Shown here piece after piece: positions 25,915 through 35,407 of a stretch of 45,094 nucleotides of DNA. The DNA lies in NCBI GenBank assembly GCA_017984035.1, contig JAGOAF010000006.1:1-45094 (forward strand). Direction: 5' to 3'. The DNA is from Flavobacterium sp. (GTDB lineage: Bacteria > Bacteroidota > Bacteroidia > Flavobacteriales > Flavobacteriaceae). The translations under genes were made by a program, and so were the position numbers. The notes below the pieces were generated by a model. That model was not told the DNA's origin and searched no databases. It saw only the letters and a list, made by a program, of their open reading frames with translations. Each line of letters begins with the position of its first letter. Positions within the stretch are counted from its first letter, which is position 1.

Positions 25915-27749
25915 TATTTAAGTTCCAATATCAAAGCTGATTTTGCTTCAATATTAATGTTGTTTTTAGTGTTTATTGTTTGGCCAGTAATCACATCCTT
26001 TCCTGTTGTATAGTGTTGTATGTTTTCCTTAAAACGAGAAACGTTTACCTCTTGCTTTTCATCTGAATTGTTGATCATCACCATAACACTTTCAGTATCA
26101 TTGTATCTAAAATATGTGTAAACATTGTTTTCAGGAACATAATGTGTAGTTTTTCCTGTATGAATTACTGATTTTCCTTTTCTCCAGTTGAATAATTGCG
26201 CTGTAAAATCAAAGTATTGCTGTTGTTCTTTGGTTCTGCCTGACGCAGAAAAAGCATCGTTGGCATCACCTTTCCACCCGCCAGGAAAATCGTGACGGAT
26301 ATCGCCATCTCCCACATTTTTATCGCCTTTCATTCCAATTTCTGAACCATAATACAACTGTGGAATACCACGAATGGTAGCTACCAAACTCATAGCCATT
26401 TGGTATTTTTTGAAATCGCCTTGATAGATTTGGTTAAAACGATTTGTGTCATGATTTTCGGCAAATACTAAAAGATTATTGGTATTTGGATATAGGAAAT
26501 CATTGGTAAAATTTTCATATACTTTAATTATTCCTTTGTCCCAATTGGCTTTACTTTCGTTTAAAACTCCGCCGTTAATAGCATCATGTAAGGTAAAATC
26601 CATCACCGAAGGCAGGTTGGAATTGTAGCTTTGGATCGCTCCAATTTTACTGTCTTTCTGCCAATATGCCATCTGCGCTTGGTCGTGCATCCACACTTCT
26701 CCCACAATATTAAAATGTGGGTATTCGTCGGTAATGGCTTTGGTCCAAGTTGCGATGCCTTTCTTATCGCAATACGAATAGGTGTCGACTCTAAAGCCGT
26801 CTAAGTCGGCATATTCAATCCACCAAATGGCATTTTGAATTAGGTAATTTAATACTAATGGATTCGACTGATTTAAATCGGGCATGGATTTGACAAACCA
26901 TCCGTCCATGCACATGGCAGCATCAGTTTGGGATGCATTGGGATCAAATTGAGATGTCATTCTATAATTGGTTTGCGCAAAACCTGGAAATTGATGAATC
27001 CAATCGTAAGTTGGTAAATCATTCATCATCCAGTGTTTGTATCCCCAATGATTCGTTACATAATCCATAATATTTTTCATGCCGCGTTGGTGCAATTCGG
27101 CACTCAATCGAACATAATCTTCATTGGTACCATAACGAGAATCGATTTTGTACACATCGGATTGACCGTAAGTATGATACGAACCTCTTTCGTCATTGTC
27201 CTCGCAAAGTGGAGTAGGCCAAATGGCAGTAGCGCCCAAAGACTTGATGTAATCTAAATGGTTAATGATACCTTCGATATCTCCGCCGTGACGGCCGTCT
27301 TTGTTAGCACGATTGGCTTTTTCAATCGTTTCTTTGGTGCTGTCATTATTCGGATTGCCATTAGCAAAACGATCGGGCATCAATAAATAAACCATGTCTG
27401 AGCTGTCAAATCCCTTGCGAAAGCGCGAATTTTCTCTTCTTGATTTCAGGCTATAGGGTTTGGTAAAGGCCACCTTTTTATTTTTGGAAAACGAAAAAAT
27501 AAGTTCTTGTGCTGCTAGATTTTTGGTGTCAATCGTTACAAAAAGATAGTTGGGATTTTCTGTTTTTTGTATCGTTTTAATCACGACTCCTTTGGAAACC
27601 GTTACCTCGTTTTGAGCAATATTTTTCCCGTAGAACATAATCTGTATCTCCGATAAATTCATGTCGGCATACCAAAACGGCGGTTCCACTCGATCGATTT
27701 GAGCAAATGCAAAACTTGTAGTAAGTAATAAAAAGAGTAATTTTTTCAT
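25914..27749 (-). CDS. exported GH13 enzyme, cyclomaltodextrinase/neopullulanase-like (SusA-like)
   Basis: 611 residues with a signal peptide (MKKLLFLLLTTSFAFA). Residues about 20-100 form an N-terminal beta domain as in cyclomaltodextrinases. The catalytic barrel has IMDYVTNHWG, GFRVDTYSYC (nucleophile Asp), NIVGEVWM (acid/base Glu) and FAENHDTNRF, and a C-terminal beta domain ends in NIEAKSALILELK. By position and family it resembles Bacteroides SusA, acting on maltodextrins in the periplasm. It lies 27 bp after the GH65 gene and overlaps the next amylase by a TAATG junction. Confidence 0.92.
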   Translation of the reverse strand: MKKLLFLLLTTSFAFAQIDRVEPPFWYADMNLSEIQIMFYGKNIAQNEVTVSKGVVIKTIQKTENPNYLFVTIDTKNLAAQELIFSFSKNKKVAFTKPYSLKSRRENSRFRKGFDSSDMVYLLMPDRFANGNPNNDSTKETIEKANRANKDGRHGGDIEGIINHLDYIKSLGATAIWPTPLCEDNDERGSYHTYGQSDVYKIDSRYGTNEDYVRLSAELHQRGMKNIMDYVTNHWGYKHWMMNDLPTYDWIHQFPGFAQTNYRMTSQFDPNASQTDAAMCMDGWFVKSMPDLNQSNPLVLNYLIQNAIWWIEYADLDGFRVDTYSYCDKKGIATWTKAITDEYPHFNIVGEVWMHDQAQMAYWQKDSKIGAIQSYNSNLPSVMDFTLHDAINGGVLNESKANWDKGIIKVYENFTNDFLYPNTNNLLVFAENHDTNRFNQIYQGDFKKYQMAMSLVATIRGIPQLYYGSEIGMKGDKNVGDGDIRHDFPGGWKGDANDAFSASGRTKEQQQYFDFTAQLFNWRKGKSVIHTGKTTHYVPENNVYTYFRYNDTESVMVMINNSDEKQEVNVSRFKENIQHYTTGKDVITGQTINTKNNINIEAKSALILELK

Positions 27750-27776
27750 TTCAATCAGTTGGGATTACTTTGCTAT

Positions 27777-30080
27777 CTAAACTATAATTGAGCTATTTGC
27801 TTCAACTACCACTTTTTTTCCGTTAACGACAACTGTAATTGCTGTGTTACCTTCTAAAGCAATTTGAGTCGCTTTTTGATCAACAGTTACTTTTACAATT
27901 TGGTTTCTGAAATTTATTTTAAATGAATAACCTTCCCATTCTTTTGGAATTTTTGGAGCAAAATGTAAGGTATTATCTTTAACACGCATACCGCCAAAAC
28001 CTTCTACAATACTCATCCAAGTTCCCGCCATTGAAGTAATGTGACATCCTTCTTCTACTTCTTTATTGTAATCGTCTAAGTCCAAACGGGAAGTTCTTAA
28101 ATAGAAAGTATAGGCCATTTCCATTTTATCCAAAACGGCTGCTTGAATAGAGTGTACACATGGCGAAAGTGAACTTTCATGCACCGTAAACGACTCGTAA
28201 AATTCGAAATTATTTTTCAATTGTTCTTTAGAGAAATGATCTTCAAAGAAATAGAAACATTGCAATACATCGGCTTGTTTGATGTACGGCGAACGTAAAA
28301 TTCGATCCCAAGACCATTTTTGGTTGATTGGTCGTTGACTTCTATCTAAATCGGCTACGCGAACCAATTCTTTATCCAAGAAACCGTCTTGTTGTAAGTA
28401 CACTCCCAATTCTTCTGATTGGGGGAAGTACATATTGTCGGCTACTTTTTTCCATTCTTGCAACTCAGCATTCGATAAATTTACTTTTTCGATAACGCGT
28501 TTATGATCAGATGGGTATTCTAATGATACTTTCTGAATTTGTTCAGCAGCATAATCGATACACCATTTAGCAATATAATTGGTGTAGAAGTTATTGTTGA
28601 CATTGTTTTCGTATTCATTAGGCCCGGTTACCCCTAAAATCACATATTGATTTTGGTTAGTAGAGAAAGTAGCTCTTTGGTGCCAAAAACGTGCGATACC
28701 AATTAGTACTTCCAGACCTTTTTCAGGAATATAACTGTAATCTCCTGTAAAACGGTAATAGTTAAAAATAGCAAAGGCAATAGCACCATTTCTATGGATT
28801 TCTTCAAAAGTGATTTCCCATTCATTATGGCATTCTTCTCCGTTCATGGTTACCATTGGATACAAAGCGGCACCATTTGTAAAGCCTAATTTTTCTGCAT
28901 TTTCAATGGCTTTGTCCAATTGGTTGTAGCGATACGTCAATAAATTACGAGCCACTTCTTGGTCTTTGGTCGCCATGTAGAAAGGAATACAATAAGCTTC
29001 GGTATCCCAATAAGTTGAACCACCGTATTTTTCTCCAGTAAATCCTTTTGGACCAATATTCAAACGAGAATCTTTTCCTAAATAGGTTTGGTTCAATTGG
29101 AAAATATTAAAACGGATTCCTTGTTGTGCTTTTACATCGCCTTCGATAGTGATGTCTGACATTTCCCAGATTTTTGCCCAAGCTGTTTTTTGCACTTCTA
29201 AAAGGGCATCATATCCTTTGGCTAAAGCCAATTTAATTGCATTTTCAGCTGCAGATTGTGTGTTAGCATGATTCATAGAAACGGTGTAGCCACCAATTTT
29301 CTGAATCGCTGAAGTTTGCCCTTGTGCAATTACGGTTTCGTAACTGTGTTGGATTTTTTCGTTAGATGCATCAATGGCAATGGGTGAAATGTTTTCGTTT
29401 TTTCCATTGGCCCAAATGCTATTGTGCATGAAAGTAGTCACTTTGAAATGCGTCTTGAACGTTTGGGCTGTAACAAAAGCTTCATTATTTCCTTTTTTTA
29501 CTTCTAATGGTTCCCAAAATTTTTCTTCCCAGTTCGCATCTTCGTTCGTTACTCCGGCATCGATATAGGGTTTGTAAACAATTTTAGCATCTTTATTTAA
29601 AGGAGAAATTTCGTAATTGATGATACCTACTTCGTCTAAATCAATTGATAAGAAACGTTTTACATTGACTGCGATTTCGGTTCCGTTTTGCAAAGTGGCT
29701 TCGAAAGAACGTTGGTACCAACCTTCTTTCATATTCAATTCACGACGGAATTTTCGAACCGAAGCACAACTGTGTAAGTCTAAATTTTCACCATTGATTT
29801 CAATGTCTATTCCAATCCAATTGGGTGCATTCAATACTTTGGCAAAATATTCTGGATAGCCATTTTTCCACCAGCCTACTTTGGTTTTGTCAGGGTAATA
29901 GATTCCGGCAATATAAGACCCTTGAAAGGTTTCGCCAGAATAGGTTTCTTCAAAATTGGCACGTTGCCCCATGGCACCGTTCCCAATACTAAAAAGACTT
30001 TCGGATGATTTTATTCGTTCTACATCAAATCCTTCTTCAATAATCGACCAGTTGTCTGGTTTAATATAATCTTGGTTCAT
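27777..30080 (-). CDS. glycoside hydrolase family 65 phosphorylase, probably maltose phosphorylase
   Basis: 767 residues, typical for GH65. The general-acid region TMNGEECHNEWEITFEEIHRNG (catalytic Glu) and SAYWDTEAYCIPFYM-like sequence (here STYWDTEAYCIPFYM) are clear, with a C-terminal beta-sandwich. The inverting reaction would split maltose with phosphate into glucose and beta-glucose 1-phosphate in the cytoplasm (no signal peptide). The next gene upstream encodes beta-phosphoglucomutase, which uses exactly that product, supporting maltose (or trehalose/kojibiose) phosphorylase over hydrolase. Substrate cannot be decided from motifs alone. Confidence 0.9.
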   Translation of the reverse strand: MNQDYIKPDNWSIIEEGFDVERIKSSESLFSIGNGAMGQRANFEETYSGETFQGSYIAGIYYPDKTKVGWWKNGYPEYFAKVLNAPNWIGIDIEINGENLDLHSCASVRKFRRELNMKEGWYQRSFEATLQNGTEIAVNVKRFLSIDLDEVGIINYEISPLNKDAKIVYKPYIDAGVTNEDANWEEKFWEPLEVKKGNNEAFVTAQTFKTHFKVTTFMHNSIWANGKNENISPIAIDASNEKIQHSYETVIAQGQTSAIQKIGGYTVSMNHANTQSAAENAIKLALAKGYDALLEVQKTAWAKIWEMSDITIEGDVKAQQGIRFNIFQLNQTYLGKDSRLNIGPKGFTGEKYGGSTYWDTEAYCIPFYMATKDQEVARNLLTYRYNQLDKAIENAEKLGFTNGAALYPMVTMNGEECHNEWEITFEEIHRNGAIAFAIFNYYRFTGDYSYIPEKGLEVLIGIARFWHQRATFSTNQNQYVILGVTGPNEYENNVNNNFYTNYIAKWCIDYAAEQIQKVSLEYPSDHKRVIEKVNLSNAELQEWKKVADNMYFPQSEELGVYLQQDGFLDKELVRVADLDRSQRPINQKWSWDRILRSPYIKQADVLQCFYFFEDHFSKEQLKNNFEFYESFTVHESSLSPCVHSIQAAVLDKMEMAYTFYLRTSRLDLDDYNKEVEEGCHITSMAGTWMSIVEGFGGMRVKDNTLHFAPKIPKEWEGYSFKINFRNQIVKVTVDQKATQIALEGNTAITVVVNGKKVVVEANSSIIV

Positions 30081-30139
30081 TTTGTTAATTTGAAAATTTG
30101 AAAATTTGAAAAGGGATCAATAGGTCCCAATTGTCATTT

Positions 30140-30796
30140 TTAATTATTTATAAGTGAATTTAAAAAGGCTTCATCTATACAAGTGAAGTCTTGAAAATTG
30201 TATTTTACTTCATTTAGAATGCTTGCTTCTCCAATACCGATACTAGTCATGGAAGCACTATTTGCGGCTTGAATTCCGGCAACCGAATCCTCAAAAACAA
30301 TCGAGTTTTCGTTGCTAATACCTAATTTTTTTGCTGCTTGAAGAAAAACTTCAGGATCTGGTTTGGCATTGCTCACATCATTCCCATCAACTATCGCATC
30401 AAAATAGGAAAGAATTCCTGTTTTTTCTAAAATTGGTCTGGCGTTTTTACTGGCCGATCCTAAGGCGATGGGTTGATGATTGGCTTTCAAAAATTCCAAC
30501 ACTTTCATTACACCTGGAAGAATTTCGCTTTGATCCATATCTACTAAATAGGACAAATACTCTTCGTTTTTTTGGATTAGCCATTGGTCTTTTTGTGCTT
30601 GTGACGCTTCGACTTCACCTAAACTTAATATAATATCGAGTGAGCGTACGCGGCTAACTCCTTTTAATAATTCGTTGTGTTCGTGTGTAAATTCGATACC
30701 TAATTCGGTTGCAATTTTTTTCCATGCCAAATAATGGTATTTAGCCGTATCTACAATTACCCCATCCAGGTCGAATATGAATGCTTTTTTTGTCAT
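30140..30796 (-). CDS. pgmB: beta-phosphoglucomutase
   Basis: 218 residues, HAD superfamily. Motif I is FDLDGVIVDTAKYHYLAWK (nucleophile DLD), the cap domain has LKGVSRVRSL, typical of beta-PGM, motif II/III is in LGSASKNARPIL and the metal-binding end is VFEDSVAGIQAA. It converts beta-glucose 1-phosphate to glucose 6-phosphate via a phospho-Asp intermediate. Located 3 bp after the MFS gene and 59 bp before GH65, so co-transcribed. Confidence 0.95.
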   Translation of the reverse strand: MTKKAFIFDLDGVIVDTAKYHYLAWKKIATELGIEFTHEHNELLKGVSRVRSLDIILSLGEVEASQAQKDQWLIQKNEEYLSYLVDMDQSEILPGVMKVLEFLKANHQPIALGSASKNARPILEKTGILSYFDAIVDGNDVSNAKPDPEVFLQAAKKLGISNENSIVFEDSVAGIQAANSASMTSIGIGEASILNEVKYNFQDFTCIDEAFLNSLINN

Positions 30797-30799
30797 TAT

Positions 30800-32137
30800 T
30801 TATTTTTTTACTACGTCATCGACATCTTTAACTCGAGTCACCAATAGTGCAGCAATGATGAAACTCACCCCACTAGTTACAATGGCATAAATAGCGTTGT
30901 CTTGATAAACATATTTAACTAAAGGTCCGCCAATTAAGGCGTTTACGATCTGTGGTAAAACCACAAAAAAGTTGAATATTCCCATATATACTCCCATTTT
31001 GAAAGGAGAAATAGAACCAGCTAGAATAGCAAATGGCATAGATAAAATACTCGCCCAAGCAATTCCTACCGCAATCATAGATAAGATTAGATAGTTCTCA
31101 TTTGGCATAAAATAAATGGATATTAATCCTAAACCACCAATTACTAATGAAGTGGCATGTGTTGCTTTTCTTCCGATTTGTTTGGCAATATAAGGCAAAG
31201 CAAATGCATAAATAGCAGATACTAAGTTGTATACTCCAAATAACACCCCGACCCAGTCTCCTGCATTTTGATAGGCATCACTTGAATTATCATTGATGGG
31301 TAATCCATAAATATGATGGGCAATAGCCGGTGTGGTAAAAACCCACATGCCAAACAATCCGAACCATGAAAAGAATTGTACAAATGCCAATTGTCTCATT
31401 GTGGATGGCATTTGTTTAAAATCGTCGATAACATCAAAAAGGCTAGATTCTTTTTCTGAAATAGGTTTTTCATCTGAGAATTGAGCCAGTTCTTCAGGGG
31501 AATATTCTTTCGTACTGAAAATAGAAATCAATACCGAACCTACTAATACGATGGCACCAATAATAAAGGATAAAATTAAGTTGTAAGGTACTCCGCCTTC
31601 TTCATTTTTATTGGAAATTCCAAACCAATTGGTTAACACATAGGGTAGCCAAGATCCAATAACTGCTCCAAATCCAATTAAGGCCGTTTGCACACTGAAC
31701 CCTGCGGTTCTTTGATCTGTTCTTAAATTATCACCAACCAATGCTCTGAAAGGTTCCATGGCGATATTAAATGAGGCGTCCATAATCATTAACATTCCAG
31801 CTCCTACCCATAACGCAGGGAGTAGCGCAATGAAAATTTCGGCTTGCGGCATTAAAATTAATCCAATAGAAGCTAGTATAGCACCGGCAAAGAAAAATGG
31901 TTTTCTTCTGCCAAATCGCCCCCATGTTTTATCGCTATAGTAACCGATTATTGGCTGAACAATTAATCCCATCAAAGGAGCAATTATCCAAAACCAGGAA
32001 AGTTCATGCACATCGGCACCAAAAATTTGAAGAATTCGACTGGCATTTGCATTTTGCAAAGCAAAACCCATTTGTATCCCTAAAAAACCAAAACTCATTG
32101 TCCAGATTTCAGCGGTACTTAATTTACGCTTTTCCAT
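30800..32137 (-). CDS. MFS sugar transporter (maltose/oligosaccharide type)
   Basis: 445 residues with 12 predicted membrane helices. SFGFLGIQMGFALQNANASRI at the N-terminus and the GYYSDKTWGRFGRRKPFF loop (about 65-83) resemble the SLC45/sugar group of the major facilitator superfamily, in which this cluster's maltose transporters fall. It probably imports maltose across the inner membrane. First gene after the operator-like palindrome, followed at once by pgmB. Confidence 0.9.
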   Translation of the reverse strand: MEKRKLSTAEIWTMSFGFLGIQMGFALQNANASRILQIFGADVHELSWFWIIAPLMGLIVQPIIGYYSDKTWGRFGRRKPFFFAGAILASIGLILMPQAEIFIALLPALWVGAGMLMIMDASFNIAMEPFRALVGDNLRTDQRTAGFSVQTALIGFGAVIGSWLPYVLTNWFGISNKNEEGGVPYNLILSFIIGAIVLVGSVLISIFSTKEYSPEELAQFSDEKPISEKESSLFDVIDDFKQMPSTMRQLAFVQFFSWFGLFGMWVFTTPAIAHHIYGLPINDNSSDAYQNAGDWVGVLFGVYNLVSAIYAFALPYIAKQIGRKATHATSLVIGGLGLISIYFMPNENYLILSMIAVGIAWASILSMPFAILAGSISPFKMGVYMGIFNFFVVLPQIVNALIGGPLVKYVYQDNAIYAIVTSGVSFIIAALLVTRVKDVDDVVKK

Positions 32138-32227
32138 AATTTTTATTTTTATTGAGGGGTTAATTTAAAGCTAAAAAAACCTCCATTAAGTCGTAAAAGT
32201 AAAAATATATTTGCAACAAAAAAGAGT

Positions 32228-32256
32228 CAAATTAAATTTTGGAAAAATAAATACAA
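32228..32256 (-). promoter_or_regulatory. candidate promoter of the maltose operon
   Basis: On the minus strand TTG (32254-32256 complement) is followed by about 18-19 nt and then TTAATTTG/TAATTTG (32228-32235). This is a near-match to the Bacteroidota consensus, with one imperfect base in the -7 box. The TTG overlaps the palindrome, so a bound repressor would block it. Confidence 0.45.
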
Positions 32257-32275
32257 CTACAAGGTTGTAGTTGTA
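32252..32275. promoter_or_regulatory. operator-like palindrome for the adjacent LacI regulator
   Basis: A perfect 24-bp inverted repeat: TACAACTACAA, a GG centre, then its exact complement. It sits 114 bp upstream of the MFS start and 20 bp after the lacI stop, and covers the -33 element of the candidate promoter. LacI-family repressors usually bind symmetric sites of about 16-20 bp near the promoter, so this is the natural candidate site; binding has not been shown. Confidence 0.7.
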
Positions 32276-32295
32276 ATAGAAGTAACATTTTTAAT

Positions 32296-33321
32296 TTAAA
32301 TTGTAGATTCGCGTTCAATTAAATGGGTGGCAATTACTTCTGTTCTGTAGTTTTCTTCGCCTTCTTCCTCCTCTTCAGATTCTAATCGGTTGATTAAAAT
32401 TTTGGCCGCTTTAGCGCCCATTTTTTTTCCTCTCTGGGATACAGTGGTTATGGTTGGGGTAGAATATTTTGAAATAATTCCGTCTGTAAATGCGATTACT
32501 GCAAGGTCGATTGGAACATTCAATCCCATTGAATTTGCTGTTTTTATTATGGTTACTGCAAATAGTTCGTTGACTGCAAAAACGGCATCTATCGCTTTGT
32601 CTTTCAAAAAGGTACTAATTATAAGTTCACTATTTGCGATGTCTTCGATTTTAAGAATTAAATTTTCATCAAATGCAATGTGGTTGTCTAGCAATGCTTT
32701 AGTATAACCATCTGTTCGAAGTTTACCTACACTTACGTAATCCATTGTGGTAACTAGAGCGATTTTTTTTCTTCCTTTATCAATTAAACTTTGAACGGCA
32801 TCATAAGCTGCTGCTTTATCATCAATAATTACTTTATCACACAAAACTTCATCTGTGACTCTATCAAACATAACTACGGGCATCCCTTGATTGATCACTT
32901 CGGTGATGTGATTAAAATCGCCTTTAAATTGAGTTTCTTTGGATAAAGCCATTATAAATCCATCAATACTTCCTTTGGCAAGCATTTCCATGTTCAACAC
33001 TTCTTTGTCGAAGGATTCATCAGATAGACAAATAATTACATTGTATCCATTTTCATTAGCTACATGTTCTATTCCATTAATAACGGTAGAGAAAAAATGA
33101 TGTACAATTTCAGGAATGATTATGCCAATAGTTTTTGTTTTTCTATTTTTTAAACTTAAAGCAATATTATTGGGAGTATAATGGTACAGTTTGGCATATG
33201 CTTGCACTTTTTGTCTAGTTTCCTCCCCGATATCTGAGCTATTTCGGATAGATTTTGAAACCGTTGAAATAGATACATTGAGGTCTTTTGCAATCTGTTT
33301 TAAGGTTAATTTTTTCTTCAT
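32296..33321 (-). CDS. LacI family transcriptional regulator
   Basis: 341 residues. The N-terminal helix-turn-helix is LTLKQIAKDLNVSISTVSKSI (about 5-25), the hinge and periplasmic-binding-like core follow (RKTKTIGIIIPEIVHHFFS), and the C-terminal region binds the effector. It precedes the maltose genes on the same strand, and a perfect palindrome lies directly downstream before the transporter gene, so it probably controls that operon in response to a sugar. A half-like GTTGTA near 33340 suggests possible autoregulation, but that is weak. Confidence 0.95.
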   Translation of the reverse strand: MKKKLTLKQIAKDLNVSISTVSKSIRNSSDIGEETRQKVQAYAKLYHYTPNNIALSLKNRKTKTIGIIIPEIVHHFFSTVINGIEHVANENGYNVIICLSDESFDKEVLNMEMLAKGSIDGFIMALSKETQFKGDFNHITEVINQGMPVVMFDRVTDEVLCDKVIIDDKAAAYDAVQSLIDKGRKKIALVTTMDYVSVGKLRTDGYTKALLDNHIAFDENLILKIEDIANSELIISTFLKDKAIDAVFAVNELFAVTIIKTANSMGLNVPIDLAVIAFTDGIISKYSTPTITTVSQRGKKMGAKAAKILINRLESEEEEEGEENYRTEVIATHLIERESTI

Positions 33322-33402
33322 AGTAATTAAAAAACGGAAGTTGTAATCGAGTATAAAGGTAATTTTAATTTTTACAATTAATGCATTCGGCTGGATTTAT
33401 GC

Positions 33403-33437
33403 AAAAAGGCTACCTCTCGAAAGAAGTAGCCTTTTTT
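33403..33437 (-). terminator. terminator after the acs gene
   Basis: AAAAAGGCTAC (33403-33413) pairs with GTAGCCTTTTTT (33426-33437). It lies in the 140-bp gap between acs and lacI and can stop acs transcripts; the plus strand also has a T-run. Confidence 0.85.
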
Positions 33438-33464
33438 AACTACAATTAACACATAAACTAAAAA

Positions 33465-35372
33465 CTAAATTTTCCCATCTTTAATTTCATCCACAATTTC
33501 TGGATTTAATAAAGTGGTAATATCTCCAAAATTAGAGAAGTCGCCTTCTGCAATTTTACGCAAGATTCTACGCATGATTTTTCCAGATCTTGTTTTTGGT
33601 AAACCAGATACAAATTGGATTTTATCCAATTTGGCAATAGGTCCAATATGGTCTGAAATATGTTGGTTAATCTCTTTACTTAAGTTGTCTCTATCACGAT
33701 TTTCTCCCGATTCTTTTAAGATGACAAATCCGTATAACGCATTTCCTTTAATGTCGTGTGGGAAGCCTACGATTGCAGATTCTGCTACTGCAGGATGCTC
33801 GTTGATCGCATCTTCAATTGGTGCTGTTCCTAGATTATGCCCAGAAACAATAACTACGTCATCTACACGACCTGTAATTCTATAGTACCCAACTTCGTCA
33901 CGCAATGCGCCATCGCCTGTGAAATATTTCCCTGGGAAAGCACTAAAATAGGTTTCTTTATAGCGTTGGTGATCGCCCCAAATGGTTCTTGCAATACTTG
34001 GCCAAGGATATTTGATACACAAACTTCCAGTCACCTGATTGCCTTCAATTTCGTTACGTTTGTCATCCATCAATACAGGTTGAATTCCTGGCAATGGAAG
34101 TGAAGCATAGGTTGGTTTTGTTGGTGTTACAAATGCTAAAGGTGAAATCATGATTCCCCCAGTTTCTGTTTGCCACCAGGTATCTACCACAGGACATTTT
34201 TTACCTCCAACGTGGTCATTGTACCAGTGCCAAGCTTCTTCGTTGATTGGCTCACCAACCGATCCAATTACTTTTAAAGATTGTAAAGGATATTTTTGAA
34301 CGTATTCAATGCTTTCTTTTGCCAAAGCACGAATGGCTGTTGGTGCAGTATAGAATTGTGTAACTTGGTGTTTTTCAATTACTTCCCAGAAACGACTAAA
34401 ATCAGGATACGAAGGGACTCCTTCAAAAATAACAGTAGTTGCTCCATTTAATAAAGGTCCGTACAGAATGTACGAGTGACCTGTAATCCAACCAATATCA
34501 GCAGTACACCAGAAAACATCATTTTCTTCGTAGCTAAATACATTTTTGAAGGTGTAGGCAGTATATACCATATAACCTGCGGTAGTATGCACCATACCTT
34601 TTGGTTTACCTGTAGAACCTGAAGTATAAAGAATAAATAAAGGATCTTCAGCATCCATGATTTCAGCAACGTTGGTGTTCATTGCATCATCTAAAAGCGG
34701 TTGTAACCATTGGTCACGTCCTGCCTTCATATTAACATTAGTTTTGGTTCTTTTAGCAACCAAAACTTTTTCAACTGTTGGACATTTTTCTAGAGCTTCG
34801 TCCACAATGCCTTTTAAGTCAATGGCTTTATTACCGCGGTAACTTCCGTCTGAAGTAATTACCATTTTACATTCACAATCATTAATTCTTGACGCTACTG
34901 CCGAAGCAGAAAAACCTGCAAAAACAACCGAGTGAATGGCACCAATTCTAGCACAAGCCAATAGTGAAACGGCTAATTCTGGAATCATTGGTAGATAAAT
35001 ACAGACTCGATCGCCTTTTTTGACGCCTTGGTCACGCAAAACGTTGGCCATTTTTGATACACGTTCGTATAATTCGTTATACGTAATATGTAGCGCTGCT
35101 TCTGATGGATCATTCGGTTCAAAAATGATTGCCGTTTTTTCTCCTCTTTTAGCCAAATGTCGGTCGATGCAGTTTTTTGTAATATTGACTTTGGCATTGG
35201 TAAACCATTTAATTTCGGCTTCAGCCATATTGAAATCAATTACATTGTCCCATTCTTGGTACCAGGTAAAGTTTTCAGAGGCAATTCGGTCCCAGAATTT
35301 TTTTGGTTCACGAATTGATTTCTTGTAATGTTTGAAATATTCTTCTAAATTTTCAATTTTATAATAACTCAT
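33465..35372 (-). CDS. acs: acetyl-CoA synthetase
   Basis: 635 residues, AMP-forming. Acyl-adenylate motifs are LFILYTSGSTGKPKGMVHTT (about 255-274) and the A8 hinge YYRITGRVDDVVIVSGHNLGT; the C-terminal PKTRSGKIMRR carries the catalytic lysine that is acetylated in many homologues. It converts acetate, ATP and CoA to acetyl-CoA in the cytoplasm. Last gene of the acid-utilisation unit, 35 bp after the PrpE-like gene, with a terminator following. Confidence 0.95.
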   Translation of the reverse strand: MSYYKIENLEEYFKHYKKSIREPKKFWDRIASENFTWYQEWDNVIDFNMAEAEIKWFTNAKVNITKNCIDRHLAKRGEKTAIIFEPNDPSEAALHITYNELYERVSKMANVLRDQGVKKGDRVCIYLPMIPELAVSLLACARIGAIHSVVFAGFSASAVASRINDCECKMVITSDGSYRGNKAIDLKGIVDEALEKCPTVEKVLVAKRTKTNVNMKAGRDQWLQPLLDDAMNTNVAEIMDAEDPLFILYTSGSTGKPKGMVHTTAGYMVYTAYTFKNVFSYEENDVFWCTADIGWITGHSYILYGPLLNGATTVIFEGVPSYPDFSRFWEVIEKHQVTQFYTAPTAIRALAKESIEYVQKYPLQSLKVIGSVGEPINEEAWHWYNDHVGGKKCPVVDTWWQTETGGIMISPLAFVTPTKPTYASLPLPGIQPVLMDDKRNEIEGNQVTGSLCIKYPWPSIARTIWGDHQRYKETYFSAFPGKYFTGDGALRDEVGYYRITGRVDDVVIVSGHNLGTAPIEDAINEHPAVAESAIVGFPHDIKGNALYGFVILKESGENRDRDNLSKEINQHISDHIGPIAKLDKIQFVSGLPKTRSGKIMRRILRKIAEGDFSNFGDITTLLNPEIVDEIKDGKI

Positions 35373-35407
35373 GGTATTCTATTTTATATGTTCTAATTCT
35401 GTTTTTT

